This document shows, one piece after another, positions 1 to 10,699 of a DNA stretch of 64,000 bases. Made by a program: the position numbers and the translations under genes. The DNA is from Zygnema cylindricum (Eukaryota; Streptophyta; Zygnematophyceae; Zygnematales; Zygnemataceae). The stretch covers positions 29,634-93,633 of the forward strand of contig JBBHKE010003486.1 in the NCBI GenBank assembly GCA_037447655.1, written 5' to 3'. How positions within the stretch are numbered: position 1 is the first letter of the stretch; the number at the start of each line of letters is the position of its first letter. The notes below the pieces were generated by a model that saw nothing but the letters and a program-made list of their open reading frames with translations, did not search any database and had not been told where the DNA came from.

Positions 1-80
<80 letters not shown>
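1..80. repeat. (AG)n microsatellite
   Basis: An uninterrupted AG dinucleotide run opens the window. On the minus strand it is a CT run lying 5 nt after the donor region of tRNase Z exon 5, so it sits in an intron of that gene. Confidence 0.97.
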
Positions 81-84
<4 letters not shown>

Positions 85-92
85 CCACTCAC

Positions 93-374
93 ATTCCGGT
101 GTCTCTGGCTGAAATGAGTCAGCACGATGGTTTTGGCTCCCATGTCCTCTCCCACGGCCAATGCCTCGTTCCATGTACTGTGACGGTTTCTCACCGCTAG
201 GTCCATGTGAACTTCGTCCATATAAGTGCACTCATGGATGAGAAGAGTGCATCCTCTCCCTGCCTCCACCAGAGCAGGACAAGGTCGAGTGTCGCCCGAA
301 TACACAAGAGATAGTCCACCAGAAGACTTCAGAACGAGGCCCCAAGAGTCGAAACAGTGGATCACACGAACAGC
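93..374 (-). CDS. tRNase Z exon 5 (catalytic domain, part)
   Basis: 94 codons, phase 0 at both ends. Minus-strand acceptor ..TTCCAG before 374 and donor GTGAGTGG after 93. The translation begins AVRVIHCFDSWG and contains YSGDTRP (Asp ligand region), LLIHECTYMD (usual form HEATxxD; Ala is Cys here), RHSTWNEA, and LTHFSQR with the His that contacts zinc in the family. The final exon or exons are outside the window. Confidence 0.93.
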
Positions 375-3300
375 CTGGAACCACAAATGTAAGACATTTA
401 TCATTTGATGGTGTTGGGAAAACAACAAAACATTGTATAATAGTTTCACGTATGAATGTAAGTGTGTTTGTAAGTGAAAAAGCATTCATTCGTTGCAAGA
501 AGTATTTGGTTCGCATGGACAAGTCAAAGTTCCAAACATTGTGGAATAAAAAAGCTTTAAAGTCATGAGAATGGACTTTTAATAAAGCATCGTCTGTCGG
601 TGTTTTGAAAGCAGTACTTTGAACTGCGTCGAAAATGGAAATAAACCGGAGTTTCGAGCAATTTCAAATAGAAATTAAGGTCAGTCTTGATATTTGCTTC
701 TACACACGACAGACCTAAATCGTATTGAAAAGAATATGTGAATTTACAGTACACTATACATCTCATATCTTACTTACTAAGCAGAACCATGCAGCTTCCC
801 CCCAAAAGCCTAAACTGGAATCTCCCATTGCACCTTCTCTATCAAACCTGTTTTCCTCGCTCCCTTCTTTTCTCCCTCTCTCCCACCTCACATGCTTCAC
901 AATATCAGCAACTTCACCTGAACGCTCTCCAACTCTAAGGCTCGTAGGAGCCTCTCGTAACGCCACCTGTCCCGATGAGAAAGGCGACTTAGGACGGGCA
1001 TGGAACGCGTCCACTTACTGCCTCCCTCTTTACTGCCTGAAGCCAGGAGACGTTGTTCCTCCAAAAGTCCACAGTAAATGAAGGCATATGAAGGACATGT
1101 TAAACCTGATTGGGAGAAAGAGTCAAATACCTGCATCAAATTGACATTTTGGATTGAGATTAGTCGAAATTGGGATGTTTCGGGATGTGAATCTGGATTA
1201 ATAAGAGAAGATTTGTGGCTATGATTGTATTCCGGCATAAATTTGAAAATGAAATTTGACATTGAAATTGACATTGAGATTGTTCTTAAAATAAGAATCG
1301 GGATTAAGATAATGAGGATCGGCTTGGGAATGAAATTAAAACAAATATTCCCCTGAGGAATAGAACTGTGACCATAGATTAAGATCAAATGGCGTAATAA
1401 AGATCACAAAAAGAGGACGAAACCAAGACAACCATTCGTACCAGAATTCGAGGAAAAAACCGTGGACCTCGATTGGACCTGAATTAGCAATAACAGAAAA
1501 AAAATGACAAAAAACATTCAACCTCACGCACCTCTTGTAGCCATTTGCTGACAACCATGGGGCCAATCACCAGTAAAGCTGCTTGCGTCATGTCTCGTTC
1601 CATCATAAGTTCCACCAATCCTGCGGCGTGATCGGCGTGACGATGTGACACCCATACTCCCTCCAAGTTTTTCACAGCCTCACAAGCCCCCTTTGTACCC
1701 AACCTTCTTTTCAACTGACCCAAAACTCCTCCTCCAACATCCAATAAAAAGTTTTTCCCTGACCTTGGAAACTGAACCAGAATTCCACTACTTGCTCTAT
1801 GCTTGCTAGGCTCTGCTGATCCAGTTCCCAAAAAGATAAGCTCAAAAGGTTCTTTTTCCAAGGGAGGCCTTTTAATCAAGCCTCCGTTAGTTCCTTTTTT
1901 GAGTTCTCTACATAAACCTTTCAAATTTTCTTTACTGGAACAAAGGTCTCCTGGGATTTCCGTGAGCTGCTGCACATAATCTCCTATCTTTTGCTTCTTC
2001 TTATTATAACGGAGACGTTCTCGTAACTCCTGGGCGCTCTTCATATTAGAGCTGGTATTAGTAGTCATATGTTGGCCATTTGAAGGCCAGTTTTCTTTAT
2101 TTTCAGGAATAGGGTTTTGCTCCTTTCCGTTTCCTTCTCCAAGTCTTTCAATAGACCTTAAACAAGAGTTTTTTACATCAACAATGACTTCAGTACAGTC
2201 ATCACAATCTGTGACTCCTCTCCTGATCTGATTCTGAAAATCGCCTTCGATTCTTTCTTTCAATCTTTGAACCCCATCGTCGCAGAAAACAACATGTGCT
2301 TCATCCTGTTTTTCAATTACTCTGTTAACAGTATTTGAAGTGTTTGGTTTTGTGTTTCTCTCTCCCTCGACTTTCTCTTTATCTGACAACCAGTCAGGAT
2401 TCTCCTTCATGATTTGAGCCTGTAAAGCCTTAACATTTGGAATTGTTGGACACAAAGAAATATCCAAACAGGCGAGACCTTTTTTCTGTGACACTGTCTC
2501 TATTTTTTCACTATGGGAAAAAACATTTTCCACTTCAGCAGTTCCTTTTCCAAGTTTTGCCAAAGACTCCTTTTGATTTTCAATGACAACCTTCATCAAA
2601 AGCCGACCTTCACACAAATTAGAGTTATCTATAGTCTCCTTTTCGGTACCATCCTTCTCACATCCTTTGCCATTCACAATAACTGTTTTTGCCTCTTTTG
2701 TTTCTTCCTCTCCTCTGTTTGAGTTTCTCCTATTATTACGGCTTTCCAATACTACACCCTTCACTTGACTCACATCATCGCGAGTGACAAGGCCTTCAGT
2801 TGACAAGAGAAGCTCCTCCCTCTGCCCGGGAACCTCAGGGAGACAAAAGTTTCCTGGACTAAGAAGATTCAACATTGCATTTGTCTTTAGTGTTGCCAAA
2901 AAACCGAGCTCTCCTTCTCCACCTTGCACCAAAATTTGCCTCACATTTTTCCCAAACTTTCCCATCCACCCCTTATAATCTCTTCCTTGAAGAATTTCAA
3001 AAGGGGACAAGTGAAATACAGCTGTCAGAACCTGATTTTCGCCTTTCTGAGGAGGTCCCAGAGAGTGCCAGCTGGCTGTCAAACGTTCGACATCTTTTAT
3101 GCAATCAACTGACTTGCAATTTACTATTAGTATTGTTGCTTTAAGTTCTTTAAAAAAATGAAGAAATCCAAGACCTTCTTCTTTAATGGTTATTGACTTT
3201 TTTTCTGTACCTCCCGCTTTACTCCCCGCCCTATGGTCTACGCTTCCATTTTTCTGATAACCATCCAAACTGGTACATTTCCTAATTGAGTTCAAGTAAT

Positions 3301-6300
3301 CTCCTGCAGACAAAATTTCCCCTTCTTGATTTCTGACGTAAACAGGATTCTCACCCACATCTACTTCTGGGACTTTTGAATCATCCTCTAACACCTTTAT
3401 AAAATTCTCGAAGGCAGTACTCTTTTGTCTTTCATCGCCAACTTTTGTTCCTTCAAATCCTCTTGAACCCCACAACATTGCAAACTTATCATTCACTGTA
3501 TCACTCGAATTTGCCCTTTCTCTCTCCTTCTCCTTCCATGGACATGAGCATACATATCTTTCTATATTGCCTTGTCCTCCCTTAACGTCAAGCTGTCCAC
3601 TCTCCTGACTTTTCTTCTGCAGAATGGTTTCATTCAAAACATCCGTTTTTCTATGCTTTTCCGAATCAGAACTACAGTCTTCACTGCTCTGAGAACTCTC
3701 GGGTTTTCTAATCAATGTACCTTCTCTTCCATCTTCTTCAGTCCCACTGCTAGATTCACTAGTCTCAGAACTCTCAGACACCTCTTTATGCCCATTTGCC
3801 AATAATCCAAAAACTTCCTGAAGACGAGCACCTTCCCATAATTTTCCTTTTGAAAAAACATTGTCAAGTGCATCAAAAAATGTGTCTTTTTCACCAAAAC
3901 CTGTTTTGCTTTTCATTTGATTTAAAGAATCGATCGCTCCACTCGATCTTTCCAATCCAAGCTTTCCACTTTGTACATCTACATGTGACTGATTCAATAC
4001 GATATTAGGCTTACCCTTTCCAGGGACCTCTGTTCTCTCTTCAGAAAAAGGTCTTGGGCTAGCCTGTATCCTCTCGTCTCGCGTCCTTTTTGTTTTCTTT
4101 ACTACTGTGCTCTCTACCCTCGTCTTCATCACACTTGCCACATATGTTTCTTCCGGGACTCCATCTTCCATTGAGCTCATTTTCAACTTCTTCAGTACAG
4201 CTTGCCTTAAGTCAGCAGTCCCTGACCTGACAGTAAGAATCGCGTCCAGTTCATCAAACATAGATTTTTCAGAGATTATTGGTGACTTATTGCCTCCTTC
4301 CCCTCCTCCTATCAGAGATTCTGAGCTATCTCTTTTCCGACCTACCATTGCCTTCCTATCATTGGCTGACTCTTGATAAGCTCTCTTTAAAGGTTTTTTT
4401 GAACCCGCGGTTTTCTTCTTTTTGTCTTTCTCTTCCCACATCAACAAACTTCCAGTGCTACTACTGCTCCTACGACCACTATTACAAGTATCCTCCTTTT
4501 TCACTCCGTCTCCGTCTTCTGGTTCCTCTCTTTCATTTTCAGAGTCCTCAGAACGGGCTCTTTCACCTGCACCGGTTCCACTACTTGTCCCATTGGATTC
4601 CCCTTCTATCTCTTCCTCCCTTTTCCTTTTTCTGCGGCTGTTCTCAGAGCTGGAACTGTCACTATTGGTGTGACCACTGTCACCTGTTTCCCCAATTGAA
4701 TTTTGGGAAATGGTTTCAGAATCGCAAGAAAAATGGTAGAGAAAGCACTGAGGGCATGGGAGAGGAGAACTACTGGGTGAAAGATAGAAAGCAGTCATTT
4801 GTTCATCTTCATAAAGTGGACCTTCGAGCGAAGGGTTATTTTCCCGAACAAAAACCTGTAAATTAAAATGGAAGCTTTGTTACGAACAACCATTACATGT
4901 ACTTTGTCATTTCAATGACACTAGGAAGCAAAAAACAAGCTAAAAGAAGCGAAAAGTTACCAAAAACTTATCAATTTGAAATTACCTGTTTCAATGCTTA
5001 TGAAAAAAAGATAGTGATTTTTTGACGAGAACCATAACAACAGATATTTGTGTGAACAGGAACATGATACTACAGCCCATACAATGACGAGTATTAAAAA
5101 TAAATAGAGAGAGAGGGAGAGAGAAGAGAGGGAGCAAGAGAGAGGACAAGAGAAAAAAAAGAGAGAGGAAGAGAGAGCGACAGAGAGAGCGAGAGGGAAC
5201 GCGCGAGAGAGTGTGATAGAGAACAAGAGTGAGAGCGAGAGAGAGAGAGAGTGCGAGAGAGAGAGAGCGAGAAAGAGAACGAGAGAAAGAGAGCGAGAAA
5301 GAGCGCGAGAGAGAGCGAGAGCAAGAGAGAGAGAAAAAGAGAGAAAAAGAGAGATGAGGCCGGGAGAGTGCACCTTAGGATGGCGCCAGCGGAATACGTG
5401 ACGGAGGGAGTGCACGAAGGCGGTGGAGCCGGACGGACCGATCACCTCCACCGCCTTGTGGCCGTCCGCAGAGAGGCGCAGCAGCAGCTCACCCAGGCCG
5501 CCCTGCAAGGGAGGGAGAGGGAGGGCGGAAGTATAGGGAGGGAGGGAGTGAGTGGAGAGAGTGGGAGGGAGAGGGTGGGAGGGAGAGGGAAGAGGTGGAG
5601 AGGGTGGAAGAGAGAGGGAGTGCGAAGAGAGAGGGAGTGCGAAGAGAGAGGGAGTGCGAAGAGAGAGGAGCGAGCGAGGAAAGAGTGCGAGGGAGAGGGA
5701 ACGAGGGGAAAGGGTGAGACGGAGAGGGAGAGGGAGCAAGGGAAGAGGGTGGGAAGCAGAGGGAGTAAGAAGAGAGAGGGACAGCGCGGGGGAGGGAGCA
5801 TACAAGGAAACGGTGCAAGGGAGAGGAAGCCAGTGGAAAGGGGGCCAGGGAGAGGGAGCCAGTGGAAAGGGTGAGAGGGAGGAGAGTGGAGAGGGGTGGA
5901 GATGAGAGGGAACGAGAAGAGAGAGGGACAGTGAGGGAGAAGGGAGCGTATGAGGAAGAGTGTCAGAGAGAGGGAGTGAGTGGAAAGGGTGGGAGGGAGA
6001 GGGAGGGAGAGGGGGCGATTGGAAAGGGTGGGAGGAAGAGGGAGCCAGTGGAGAGGATTGGGCAGGAAGGGAGACAGGGAGGGACAAGGGAAGACAGGGA
6101 GGGAGAGAAAACAGAGGAGAGAGCAATAAGGATCGATGATGAAAGAGTTGCTAAGCTTCCCTGTAGTGGGAGAAAGATAGGTCCAGCAGGAAGGAGGGTG
6201 GGGAGGGGAGGGGAAGGAGTGTAGGAGAGCGACATAACTCAAAGTGACCCAGATTATCACTTATTCAGCTTATAAACATGTCTCTAAAGGTTAAATTTAA

Positions 6301-8237
6301 ATTAACAACTGAATTACATTATTGGTTGGTCGACTTAAAGAGACTGAATATTGCACGGAATCAGATAATGAATTTAACAAACACAAAATACAAGAAAGGT
6401 GCAAACATTCAGGAATTGAAACATATAGAATTACCAAACAATTGAAATCATTGTTTGTACTGAAGGTAACAGTACCACCTAGATCAGTGTGGAATTTTGG
6501 AGTTTACTCGTTGGAAACATGTAAAGGTTGACAGTAAATCACGACATTATATCAACAACACCACCATTCGCTATTAGAGCTGACTTTTCTTTTTTTATAA
6601 TTTTTTAGGTTTTTTTGGTTGATAACTCACATTCCAGGTAGTGTTATTTGGACCGAAAATCAAAAATTAGTCTTAACAACACTATTTACGTAAGTGGCCC
6701 AAAATAGGCCAGTTGCGGAACATAATTTAGTGTAGTTGATTCTAATCAAGTGTTAAAGCTAATAATTCACTGACTACTCCAGAAAATGCAATTAACATAA
6801 ATGCAAATAACACTAAACCAGTTATTGTAGACGCGACTATATTTAGTACAATATTTGTCACCGCATCACTGAAAACACAACCACAACATTGATTGAAAAA
6901 AACGCAATTATTATAAATGCGATTGATACAGTGTAATTTTTGTTTCCAATTTAAATACAATAATAACTATAATCGTTATAATCATAATTATCATCATATA
7001 ATCATATTTAAATTTGGTTTTAATTATTCTGGAAAAAAATGTACTCTTAACGACCAGAAATTACAATGAAAAAAATTGTTGAAACTTGATTGAATTCAAA
7101 CATCGAGGTTACGATAAACAAAAAGATTCCTCTAATGAACAATGTTTAAAAATTATGTAATTATAAATTTAAAGAAACGAAATTTTAAAATAGAAGTTTT
7201 ATATAAAAAAAGGATACTTTCACAACTTTTGACAAACAAACATTCACATGCAAACTAAAATCCATAAGAGACAAAAACTTGTCCAAGAAAAAACATATCA
7301 TAAAGAGTAAATTAAAAAAATGAAACAACTTCAGAAATTTTTTACAAATGATTTATTTATACAAACTCATTTATGAAGAAATCACGAAATCATTCAAGTT
7401 CTTCAAATTTAAATTCCGAACTATTCATTGAAAATCCATTCTATTGAACAATTGAAACAAATAGTTTCAATTTTTCTACACCCCGCTGAGTGACAATTGT
7501 CACTAGTTGACGTTTCAAATGATTCAAAGAGACTAAAAAAGTCGCTTTTTCAAATGAACAAATTGCGATAAATCTTTTTTCCGTACGAATTTACTATCTC
7601 TGACATGAAACAAGTAAAGCTAAAAAAAATGTTGAAACTGTCACCCGTTTTGTTTCAGAAAAAAAAAAAGCTAAAAATAATAAAAAAACCTACAATACCC
7701 AAAGAAACCCTAAAATACGAAGTTCTAACCATTGGATAAAAAACATGCGAACTTTGTGAACCCAAAAAATAGAAAAAACATAAAAAAAAAACACTAGAAT
7801 TCAAAATTCAAAATTTTGGATCATCGAAATTACTGTATAAACTGATATTATATTCATATTACGTTGATATATTGACATAATCGAGTATATACAGGGCATT
7901 TTTCCTCATACATAAAGTATTTTTTCGAGAGAGAGAGGGAGAGACACAGAGACAGACAAAGAGAGACAGAGAGAGAACGAGAAAAAGAGCAGAACAGCGG
8001 TAAGGTGCTGACCGCCGTACTCGGATGTACGGAGGAGAGAAATATGGCGGCCAGTCCCGCCCTTGGCCTCACGCCGTGTTCCAGCGCCAGTCTCGCCAGG
8101 CCAGATGGCGCCGCCACCAGATACTGCCGCGCACGGCCGCCGCCACTGGACCCCGGGGCTCGAGGCGCCAGCAGCAGAGCGGGAGCCACGCCGTCCAGCG
8201 CGGCGCAGATCACGGTGGCTTCGTACGGAACCTGCAT
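93..8237 (-). CDS. Long-form tRNase Z (ELAC2/TRZ-like), five exons visible, 3' end off window
   Basis: Endonuclease that removes 3' trailers from precursor tRNAs in nucleus and/or mitochondria. Minus-strand exons join in phase 0 at every junction: 8013-8237, 5374-5502, 1532-4855, 918-1130, 93-374, about 1,391 codons so far. The degenerate N-terminal metallo-beta-lactamase half is seen as YLVAAPSGLARLALEHGV, GGLGELLLRLSADG and YEDEQMT. The catalytic half shows FLGTGSAEPSKHRASSGI, the zinc motif HRHADH at 1628-1645, SGDTRP, HECTYMD, HST..EA and LTHFSQR. Human ELAC2 has about 826 residues; this protein is much longer because exon 3 carries long Ser/Glu/Lys-rich low-complexity inserts. The last part after LTHFSQR lies beyond position 1. 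Either the first exon starts at the ATG at 8237 or an upstream exon joins at the acceptor at 8232. Motif order makes the family call firm; exon borders are inferred from splice consensus and phase. Confidence 0.93.
918..1130 (-). CDS. tRNase Z exon 4 (linker between zinc motifs)
   Basis: 71 codons. Acceptor ..GATGCAG before 1130, donor GTGAAG after 918, phase 0 at both ends. It encodes VFDSFSQSG..YAFIYCGLL..ERLLRALELESVQ. Joined to exon 5 it gives LELESVQAVRVIHC, matching the family pattern LGLexxxxVxVxHC. A second acceptor inside (TCCCAATCAG) would put a stop in frame, so the upstream one was chosen. Confidence 0.85.
1532..4855 (-). CDS. tRNase Z giant exon 3 (N-domain end, acidic insert, first zinc motif)
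   Basis: One uninterrupted 1,108-codon exon, acceptor TTTACAG before 4855 and donor GTGCGTGAG after 1532. It opens VFVRENNPSLEGPLYEDEQ, the end of the N-terminal half. A long Ser/Glu/Lys/Gly-rich, probably disordered stretch follows, then an island of N-domain sequence (ATILIVNC, VFHLSPFEILQGRDYKGWMGKFG, LNLLSPGNFCLPEVPG) at about 2830-3170. A second low-complexity stretch leads to the catalytic domain: ELIFLGTGSAEPSKHRASSG, FLLDVGGGVLGQL (usual DCGEGT altered) and VSHRHADHAAGL. The inserts contain no recognised domain. Confidence 0.93.
5098..5365. repeat. GA-rich (CT-rich on sense strand) tract, start of tRNase Z intron 2
   Basis: Imperfect (GA)n/GAGAGC repeats on the plus strand. On the coding (minus) strand this is a polypyrimidine tract just after the exon-2 donor. 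Long frames on both strands here have only R/E/G or S/L/P composition and are repeat artefacts. Confidence 0.9.
5374..5502 (-). CDS. tRNase Z exon 2
   Basis: 43 codons, phase 0 at both ends, acceptor CCTTGCAG before 5502 and donor GTGCAC after 5374. It encodes GGLGELLLRLSADGHKAVEV, then IGPSGSTAFVHSLRHVF. This is the family segment GLPGxLLTL...IxGPxGxxxFL. It is a small island of non-repetitive sequence between two purine-rich (plus strand) tracts, so automated masking could hide it. Confidence 0.88.
5503..6230. repeat. GGGAGA-rich tract, 3' end of tRNase Z intron 1
   Basis: About 700 bp of purine-only sequence on the plus strand with local tandem units, for example a 19-nt unit at about 5611-5668 (agagagagggagtgcgaag). 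On the coding strand it is a continuous polypyrimidine region running into the exon-2 acceptor. Confidence 0.9.
6231..8012 (-). other. Remainder of tRNase Z intron 1
   Basis: AT-rich intronic sequence. At 6558-6582 it holds one end (CACCACCATTCGCTATTAG) of the TA-flanked inverted-repeat family described below; I could not find the matching right end. A short GA microsatellite lies at 7927-7985 near the exon-1 donor. No coding sequence is recognised. Confidence 0.6.
8013..8237 (-). CDS. tRNase Z exon 1 (first visible)
   Basis: Minus strand, from a possible start ATG at 8237 (MQVPYEATVICAALDG) to donor GTCAGC after 8013, phase 0. It contains YLVAAPSGLARLALEHGVR and AIFLSSVHPSTA, matching the family pattern YLFNCGEGxQRLxxEHxxxxxxxxxIFLTRxxxxxxGG. 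The pattern is completed by exon 2. ACATGCAG|GTTCCG at 8232 also reads as an acceptor, so an upstream exon (for example a targeting peptide) is possible. GC-rich relative to the surroundings. Confidence 0.85.
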
Positions 8238-8440
8238 GTCGGTCGATATCGTTTTATTCGTTTCGGCAAGCTACTGTACCGTTGTGTACGGAATAGAACT
8301 GTGACGGAGAGAAGGGAGGGGAAACGGAGCTGAGGAGACGACGAATGAGCAAAAATGGATATTAGGTCATTGGGACAATGGAGTGGAAAGGAGGCGAAAT
8401 GGAGAAATTGAACGGAGCGAGAGAGGAGACACGAAGACGA

Positions 8441-8560
8441 CACCGAGTATCGCTATTGCTGCTGAAAAAAAGTATCGCCACTTCAAACTATATTTTCCGT
8501 GTGTGTACACGTGTCCTATTTTTATTGGAGGCCGCCAATCGGAAGGTGAGATAACAGCAT
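8441..8560. mobile_element. Degraded inverted-repeat element, hairpin subfamily (left arm and core)
   Basis: Starts CACCGAGTATCGCTATT, then cGCCACTTcAAAC..TTTTCCGTG, then the subfamily core GCCGCCAATCGGAAG. These match in order the element at 9958-10175. The right arm is missing or too diverged to see. Confidence 0.6.
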
Positions 8561-8631
8561 TCCACCGACAGCGTCATATCACTCCGCTACATTACTGTAG
8601 CGTGCACAGGGAAAAGATGGTATAAGTACTA

Positions 8632-9161
8632 CACCGCGCATCGTTATTAGTGTCAACGACACTAATTTGGGTTCTTAAAATTTTGATTTTTTTCCTCAAA
8701 TAGGATACATGATTTTAATTTTTCCTTGACGTTAATTAAGGTACCGTACAAAATAGCGTAAAGGACGAATTACAATAATATATAAATAGTGTGGTGTACG
8801 GTCGATGTCAGACCGTACATAAATGTACCTTTTCAAGTGAAAATTTTACAAAAAATGAGTTAAATCAGTCGCGCACGCATAGGATCGTGCGCTAAAAAAA
8901 CAGGATTGTTCTGACACGTAAATTAGTCTTATATGTACGGATATTTAAATTTCACGACGTCGTACGATTTTTAATATTTTGTACGGATACATATATTAAT
9001 GTATATAATCGTACAACGAATATTCCATTTTTGCTGTTCCCAAATTAGCATAAACGCCGAAATTAGAATACACCTTTTTTTTTTAATTCTTAATTAGCGT
9101 CAATGACGGTATATTTACTTCCACACTATTTAAACTTTGACACTAATAACGATGCGCGGTG
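8632..9161. mobile_element. TA-flanked inverted-repeat element (MITE-like), 530 bp
   Basis: Perfect 25-bp terminal inverted repeats: CACCGCGCATCGTTATTAGT.. at 8632-8656 and its reverse complement at 9137-9161. It has no coding capacity. A TA precedes CACCG; at the right end the expected TA has become CA. It belongs to the same end-sequence family as about a dozen copies in this window. Confidence 0.85.
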
Positions 9162-9164
9162 CAA

Positions 9165-9840
9165 TGTTTCGTTCACTTCTCCATCAGGTCGTGTCAGCAA
9201 TGAAATCTATCGCTTATGTGCTTTATTTCGATTGGTGCACGTAGGTTCCTCTTCTGACAGCGAACATAGTCAAAGGTTCCAAAAGCATAATATCTGAACT
9301 TGTATCCGTACAACCAGCCGCAAAATTATATTACATGCGTTTACAATTTGTACGTCTGTGTTTGGTTCTTTTTATCGTTGTTCTGTCGTCCGTGCCTGGT
9401 CGTGGCGCCGCAAATTCCGGATGTCAACGGATGGTGGAGGAGGCGTCACAGCACATTCTTCGACAAACATTTTCTCGTTGTTTTCGTTGGATTTTGATTA
9501 CCGCTTGTCCGAAGGCGCGTGGCAAATGTCCGAAGGCGCGTGGTTTATACGTTACCTTTCCGCGCATAAATATTTTACACGTCCGGTGATTGGCTAGTGT
9601 CCTCCATGAGGAGAGTAGCCAATCACTGGACGGAGTGACCTTTTGCTTCGAAAAATCATAATCGGACGGTCGACGTTGTCGACAAAATTTTTGGAGAATC
9701 TTGACGATTCCCCATTATTCATGTTTTATAAAAATAAAATAAAAACAGTACGGAAATGAGCTGGATAAGTACAAAAATATATTTTTCCCAGTAAACAACC
9801 CCACTTTTCGCCTGATAGAGGTTCACCCTAACTGGAAGTG
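9165..9840. repeat. Dispersed repeat R2, copy 1
   Basis: Homologous in order to 55205-55785: ACTTCTCCATCAGGTCGTG at the left; an internal inverted repeat around ACACGTCCGGTGATTGGCTAG and its complement at about 9577-9635; CGGACGGTCGACGTTGTCG; and TTTTCGCCTGATAGAGGTTC at the right. In both places it lies directly after the right end of a TA-flanked inverted-repeat element. It has no convincing coding potential. Confidence 0.75.
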
Positions 9841-9957
9841 CTTTGCAAATTTCTTCTATGAACATAGTACGTTCGAATGAACTTAACCGTATTGAATAGG
9901 ATAAAACATTGAACGCTTAATAACGTACACAGGTTTTGTGCCGGATTAAAGTGGTAG

Positions 9958-10175
9958 TACACCTTGAATCACTATTAACGTCAATGTTTTTTTCGCCACT
10001 TAAAACATCTTTTCTCCGTACACACTTGGGTTTTCAGTTTGAGACCGCCAATCGGAAGCTGAGAATGTCACCCTTCAATCGCAACCTTCAGATCCACAAT
10101 CCTACAAATGTGTACGGAGAAAATATGTTTTATGTGGCGAAAAAAACATTGACGCTAATAGCGATTCAAGGTGTA
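9958..10175. mobile_element. TA-flanked inverted-repeat element, hairpin subfamily, 218 bp
   Basis: Long terminal inverted repeats of about 67 bp: TACACCTTGAATCACTATTA..CGCCACTTAAAACATCTTTT..GTACACA and the reverse complement at 10109-10175. The core contains GACCGCCAATCGGAAGCTGA. Close relatives lie at 44253-44471 and 44727-44948. Confidence 0.88.
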
Positions 10176-10416
10176 CCGAACAAGCCTCCATACTAGTGTG
10201 GGACATTCGGCACCTCTTGGGATGGGGTATGTGAAATAGGATTTTGTGTTTTGGGTTGTTGTTTTCATATAAAAAAAACAAAAACAAATCAAATAAGCCC
10301 TAAAAATACTGTCGCGAGGAAAATACGGGCGACGTAGACGACTTCAGCACCCCTGCGGAGCCAAAAAGTTGCAAGGTTCAGTACACTACTCCCAAAACCT
10401 GTACAAGCCCAAACAA

Positions 10417-10690
10417 TACACCGTGAATCGCTTATAGTGTTAAGAAATTATAAGTGTAAAGAAACAAATAGTGTTATTAACGCTTTATAGGGTTTCATGA
10501 ACTCGCGCCAACAAAACATTCAGTCTAATTTATACATATAACACTAATTAGGATACACACTCCCATAGTGTAGTTCCTCTATCTTGTGTTCACACATTTG
10601 ACGTTTGAACATGTGGGAACAAGTTCGCTTGATTTCGCCCGTCTTTATTAATAGAAACCAATTCAGCGAGCTCTTCCCCATGTCAGCGCC
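10417..10690. mobile_element. TA-flanked inverted-repeat element, left part
   Basis: Left end TACACCGTGAATCGCTTATA at 10417. Interior CATAGTGTAG..TGTGTTCACA..GTTTGAACATGTG matches the interior of the element at 47204-47714. No right end was found before the LTR-like repeat that starts at 10700, so it was probably truncated by that repeat. Confidence 0.65.
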
Positions 10691-10699
10691 ACTCAATAT

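Noticed and set aside
5213-6260. Several long open frames on both strands (R/E/G-rich plus, S/L/P-rich minus)
   Set aside because: They are translations of GA/CT repeats in tRNase Z introns. Only the 43 codons at 5374-5502 match the protein family.
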